From the NCBI GenBank assembly GCA_963977525.1, contig CAXBPC010000001.1, positions 62,001 to 126,000 of the forward strand: a stretch of 64,000 bases of DNA, read 5' to 3'. This document shows positions 61,577 through 64,000 of the stretch, in pieces. The notes under the pieces were generated by a model. That model was not told the origin of the DNA. It was given only the letters and a program-made list of their open reading frames with translations, and made no database searches. Position 1 is the stretch's first letter. Each line of letters opens with the position of its first letter. Origin of the DNA: Ancylomarina sp963977525. GTDB lineage: Bacteria; Bacteroidota; Bacteroidia; Bacteroidales; Marinifilaceae. The translations under genes were made by a program, and so were the position numbers.

Positions 61577-62076
61577 TGGTCTTTATTATAACGAATTGTG
61601 GAATAAGCTAAACCAAAATTTGAATCAATATTCACATGAGAAAATTGCTGATCGATAGCGATACGTATCAATGCCATATGATGGATGGCATGTTCCATGT
61701 TATAAGCCAACTCACGCATCAAATTTGATTCAACTTGCTCTACATCATCTTTCTCTTGATCAAAACTAAAACACAAACTCAAATTTTCATTCTCTTTCAA
61801 TCCTTCTAACCATGTTAGGATTGAAGCTAGCCTTAATTTTGCAGCCTCAGTTTCGTTTTCAATTTGACTATTCCTTGAACGCGTATCATAATTGATCTCT
61901 CCAACTTTAGAACCTTCTCTTAATATGTCGTAAAACTCTATAATATGACGCATATGTTTACCAATAGAGCCTCCTAACAAAAGAGAAGAACAATGGGCAT
62001 ATTCCTTATTATCTAATTTATCACACAGTTGAAACAACTGGTTGCATATTTCTTTAGAAGCATTAATGATTTGCAT
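61564..62076 (-). CDS. DinB superfamily protein
   Basis: This 170-residue protein is a four-helix bundle of the DinB/YfiT-like type. Putative metal ligands are His residues in GKHMRHIIEFYDIL and in YNMEHAIHHMALIRIAI. DinB proteins bind a metal and act as thiol S-transferases or in damage response. It overlaps the NRDE gene by 13 bp, so they share a transcript. Confidence 0.82.
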   Translation of the reverse strand: MQIINASKEICNQLFQLCDKLDNKEYAHCSSLLLGGSIGKHMRHIIEFYDILREGSKVGEINYDTRSRNSQIENETEAAKLRLASILTWLEGLKENENLSLCFSFDQEKDDVEQVESNLMRELAYNMEHAIHHMALIRIAIDQQFSHVNIDSNFGLAYSTIRYNKDQCAR

Positions 62077-62244
62077 AGAGATTGTTTTGTTTTCAAAAAC
62101 AAGGTATTAAAAACTAGTGGTTTAAAATAATTCTTCAATCATGAATTTTTCTTGTCTCTTAATTTAAGATTTACTTATCTTTTTTATTCTGATATATCTG
62201 ATGGATTAATATTTCTTCTATATTTAGATACCTAAACCACACCT

Positions 62245-63285
62245 ATGCCTAGAAAGATAAGATACTACCCTCAATTTATAATCAAATGGATCAATTTTGA
62301 ATTTTGGCCATCATGGTTATTTTATGCACCCATGTTTTTATACGGTTTTGTTTTAGCCATAAAGAGCAGATCATTTGCTTATTTCACAACAGCAAACCCA
62401 GGAATGGCATTTGGAGGTGCCTACGGAACAGATAAGACCCAATTACTCAATTTACTATCCTCGGAATATCATACCAAAGATTTTTTTGCGGCTAAAGAGC
62501 AATCTAAATACGAGATTATAAAACTCATGTTCGAGAATAAGATTGATTTTCCAATTGTTGCAAAACCTAATGTTGGAGAAAGAGGGCGCGGTGTTGAAAA
62601 AATCGATAATGAAAATGATCTAGAAAACTATTTAAAGATTATTACAGAAGATCTTATCATTCAAGAATTCATTGCTCACCCTATAGAGTTGGGTGTTTTC
62701 TATCATCGTTTTCCCAATAGCACACAAGATGGTATTAGCTCTGTAGTTATGAAAGAGTTCCTTAGTGTAACGGGGAATGGTCGAGATAGTTTTGGAAAAT
62801 TACTATCTAAGACTTTTAGAGCAAAATCACGTTTAAAATATTTTAGAAAACGATACCCAAATAAATGGAATATTGTTATTCCTGAAGGGATGACATTAAA
62901 AGTAGAGCCTATTGGAAATCATAGTAGAGGCACTAAATTTTTAGATGGAACACATCTCATTAATGAAGAACTTGTTGAAGTATTTAGACAAATTGCACAA
63001 CCTCTAGATGGTTTCTTTTACGGTCGTTTTGATATCAAAGTCAATAGTATTCGAGATTTATATGAAGGCGAAAATATCAAGATTATAGAAATTAATGGGA
63101 CAAATTCTGAACCCGCTCATATTTACGATCCTGATTATTCTTTATTCAAAGCATATGGAGAAGTGATTAAACACATGAATTTGGTCTATAAAATTAGTCG
63201 AGCTAATATGGCTTTAGGAATTAAGCCTATGCCTTTTTTTGATTTGATTAATGGCTTATTCCATCACTTATTTGGTAAAAAATAG
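62245..63285 (+). CDS. ATP-grasp family protein with N-terminal membrane segment
   Basis: This 346-residue protein has a hydrophobic segment near residues 22-40 (WLFYAPMFLYGFVLAIKS) and an ATP-grasp-type core: FPIVAKPNVGERGRGVEKI (nucleotide-binding Lys), LIIQEFIAHPIELGVFYHR, FYGRFDIKV and IKIIEINGTNSEPAHIYDP (metal-binding Glu and Asn). ATP-grasp enzymes join a carboxylate to an amine or thiol through an acyl-phosphate. The substrate is unknown. The membrane segment suggests work at the inner membrane face. It is followed by a DUF819 gene on the same strand. Confidence 0.8.
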   Translation: MPRKIRYYPQFIIKWINFEFWPSWLFYAPMFLYGFVLAIKSRSFAYFTTANPGMAFGGAYGTDKTQLLNLLSSEYHTKDFFAAKEQSKYEIIKLMFENKIDFPIVAKPNVGERGRGVEKIDNENDLENYLKIITEDLIIQEFIAHPIELGVFYHRFPNSTQDGISSVVMKEFLSVTGNGRDSFGKLLSKTFRAKSRLKYFRKRYPNKWNIVIPEGMTLKVEPIGNHSRGTKFLDGTHLINEELVEVFRQIAQPLDGFFYGRFDIKVNSIRDLYEGENIKIIEINGTNSEPAHIYDPDYSLFKAYGEVIKHMNLVYKISRANMALGIKPMPFFDLINGLFHHLFGKK

Positions 63286-63408
63286 TAATCAAACTCTATA
63301 TTGCAGCACTTTAGAGTATCCGCTATTTTTCTATTTTACAAAATCAAGAATCACTTCTCTTTAAAATACAAAATAACTAAATTGCAGCTCAATTTTTAAA
63401 AACACTCT

Positions 63409-64000
63409 ATGGATTCATTCATTTCACCCGACAGTCACTTTATACTCTTTTTTATTGTAGCAGGTGCTGCAGCTTTTGGTATCTATTCTGAACACAAAAA
63501 ATGGTTTGGAAAACTATCGGGTATTCTTGTTACCATGATATCCATGTCAATATTGGCCATGTTGGGTGTTCTACCAGTAGCTTCGAACCCAAATGTAAAT
63601 GTTGAGGTTTATGATCTGGTTTTTACCTATTTCATTCCCATTTCAATTCCGATGCTTTTATTTAGCTCCAATCTGAAGAAAATTATAAAAGAAAGTGGCA
63701 AGCTACTTCTAGCATACATTATTGGGGCTATAGGAATTGTAATAGGTTGTTATATAGCTTTCTCATTCATCAATTTGGGTGAAGATGCAGGAAATACTGC
63801 TGGGGTTATTGCTGCAACGCTAATTGGTGGAAGTGTGAATTTTATTGCTGCAGCTGAGAGTTTAAATTTCAGTACAAACCCCATGTTTACAGCTACTATC
63901 GCAGTAGATAATTTGGTTTCGAACCTTTACACACTCTTCTTGTTCTTAACACCATCCTTAATGTTTTTGGCTCGATTCTTTGTGAAGCCTAAAAAAGAAA
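63409..64000 (+). CDS. DUF819 family membrane protein, cut by window edge
   Basis: The visible 197 residues begin MDSFISPDSHFILFFIVAG and show hydrophobic helices typical of DUF819 (YjcL-like): LVFTYFIPISIPMLLFSSNL, then TAGVIAATLIGGSVNFIAAAE and FTATIAVDNLVSNLYTLFLF. The family usually has 380-420 residues, so about half is missing to the right. Its role is unknown and may be transport. It lies 123 bp after the ATP-grasp gene. Confidence 0.88.
   Translation, partial: MDSFISPDSHFILFFIVAGAAAFGIYSEHKKWFGKLSGILVTMISMSILAMLGVLPVASNPNVNVEVYDLVFTYFIPISIPMLLFSSNLKKIIKESGKLLLAYIIGAIGIVIGCYIAFSFINLGEDAGNTAGVIAATLIGGSVNFIAAAESLNFSTNPMFTATIAVDNLVSNLYTLFLFLTPSLMFLARFFVKPKKE

Overview
The window looks like the chromosome of a marine, AT-rich Bacteroidota, probably order Marinilabiliales/Bacteroidales. 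The evidence is a SusC/SusD pair, many Bacteroidota lipoprotein signals, a Bacteroidota-type -33/-7 promoter, the rpmB-rpmG-DUF4295-ftsY-rimO gene order, and lineage-restricted families (DUF6261-like, DUF6155-like, DUF4295). The genus cannot be fixed from the sequence alone.

1-29.5 kb is one large polysaccharide utilization locus, almost all on the minus strand. A membrane-spanning Y_Y_Y/LuxR-type one-component regulator (29.4-26.5 kb) precedes susC, susD and a PKD-bearing surface glycan-binding lipoprotein. After a strong intercistronic hairpin come two GH16 endoglucanases, a sugar-porter MFS, a very large cytosolic phosphorylase of the GH149/GH161 type, three GH17 enzymes (one lipoprotein, two without a signal peptide), a GPH-type symporter, a GH30, an unclassified clan GH-A enzyme, a mutarotase-like protein and a second GPH symporter. 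A clear terminator follows, then a second GH30 and a GH3 that runs off the left edge. The gene set fits laminarin-type beta-1,3/1,6-glucan. GH16 would cut the chain outside, GH30 would remove beta-1,6 branches, GH17/GH3 would shorten oligosaccharides, MFS carriers would import them, and the cytosolic phosphorylase would yield glucose-1-phosphate.

29.5-45.7 kb is mixed. It starts with a 21-bp tandem repeat ahead of a small lineage-specific gene. Next is a doxX-tetR-reductase-MDR-DJ-1 cluster with two matching TetR-type palindromes, then nhaA, a NarL-type two-component pair and two universal stress proteins. After several small genes comes an orphan trpB. It is preceded by a complete ribosome-mediated attenuator (a leader peptide with tandem Trp codons, mutually exclusive hairpins and an intrinsic terminator), yet its reading frame is broken by an in-frame TGA.

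45.7-52.7 kb holds an M3 peptidase, a Dabb protein, and a DUF6261-like gene facing a roughly 0.5-kb array of degenerate palindromes with a 41-bp period. Beyond it are two small genes sharing the same upstream leader and a lipoprotein gene frameshifted in a homopolymer. 52.7-64 kb is mostly core: rimO, ftsY, ribosomal proteins, MarC, pckA, NRDE and DinB proteins, an ATP-grasp protein and a truncated DUF819 membrane protein.

The most notable signals are the trp attenuator with its broken trpB, the 41-bp palindrome array, the phosphorolytic beta-glucan locus with its paired secreted/cytosolic GH17 enzymes, and the helically phased repeats upstream of susC.
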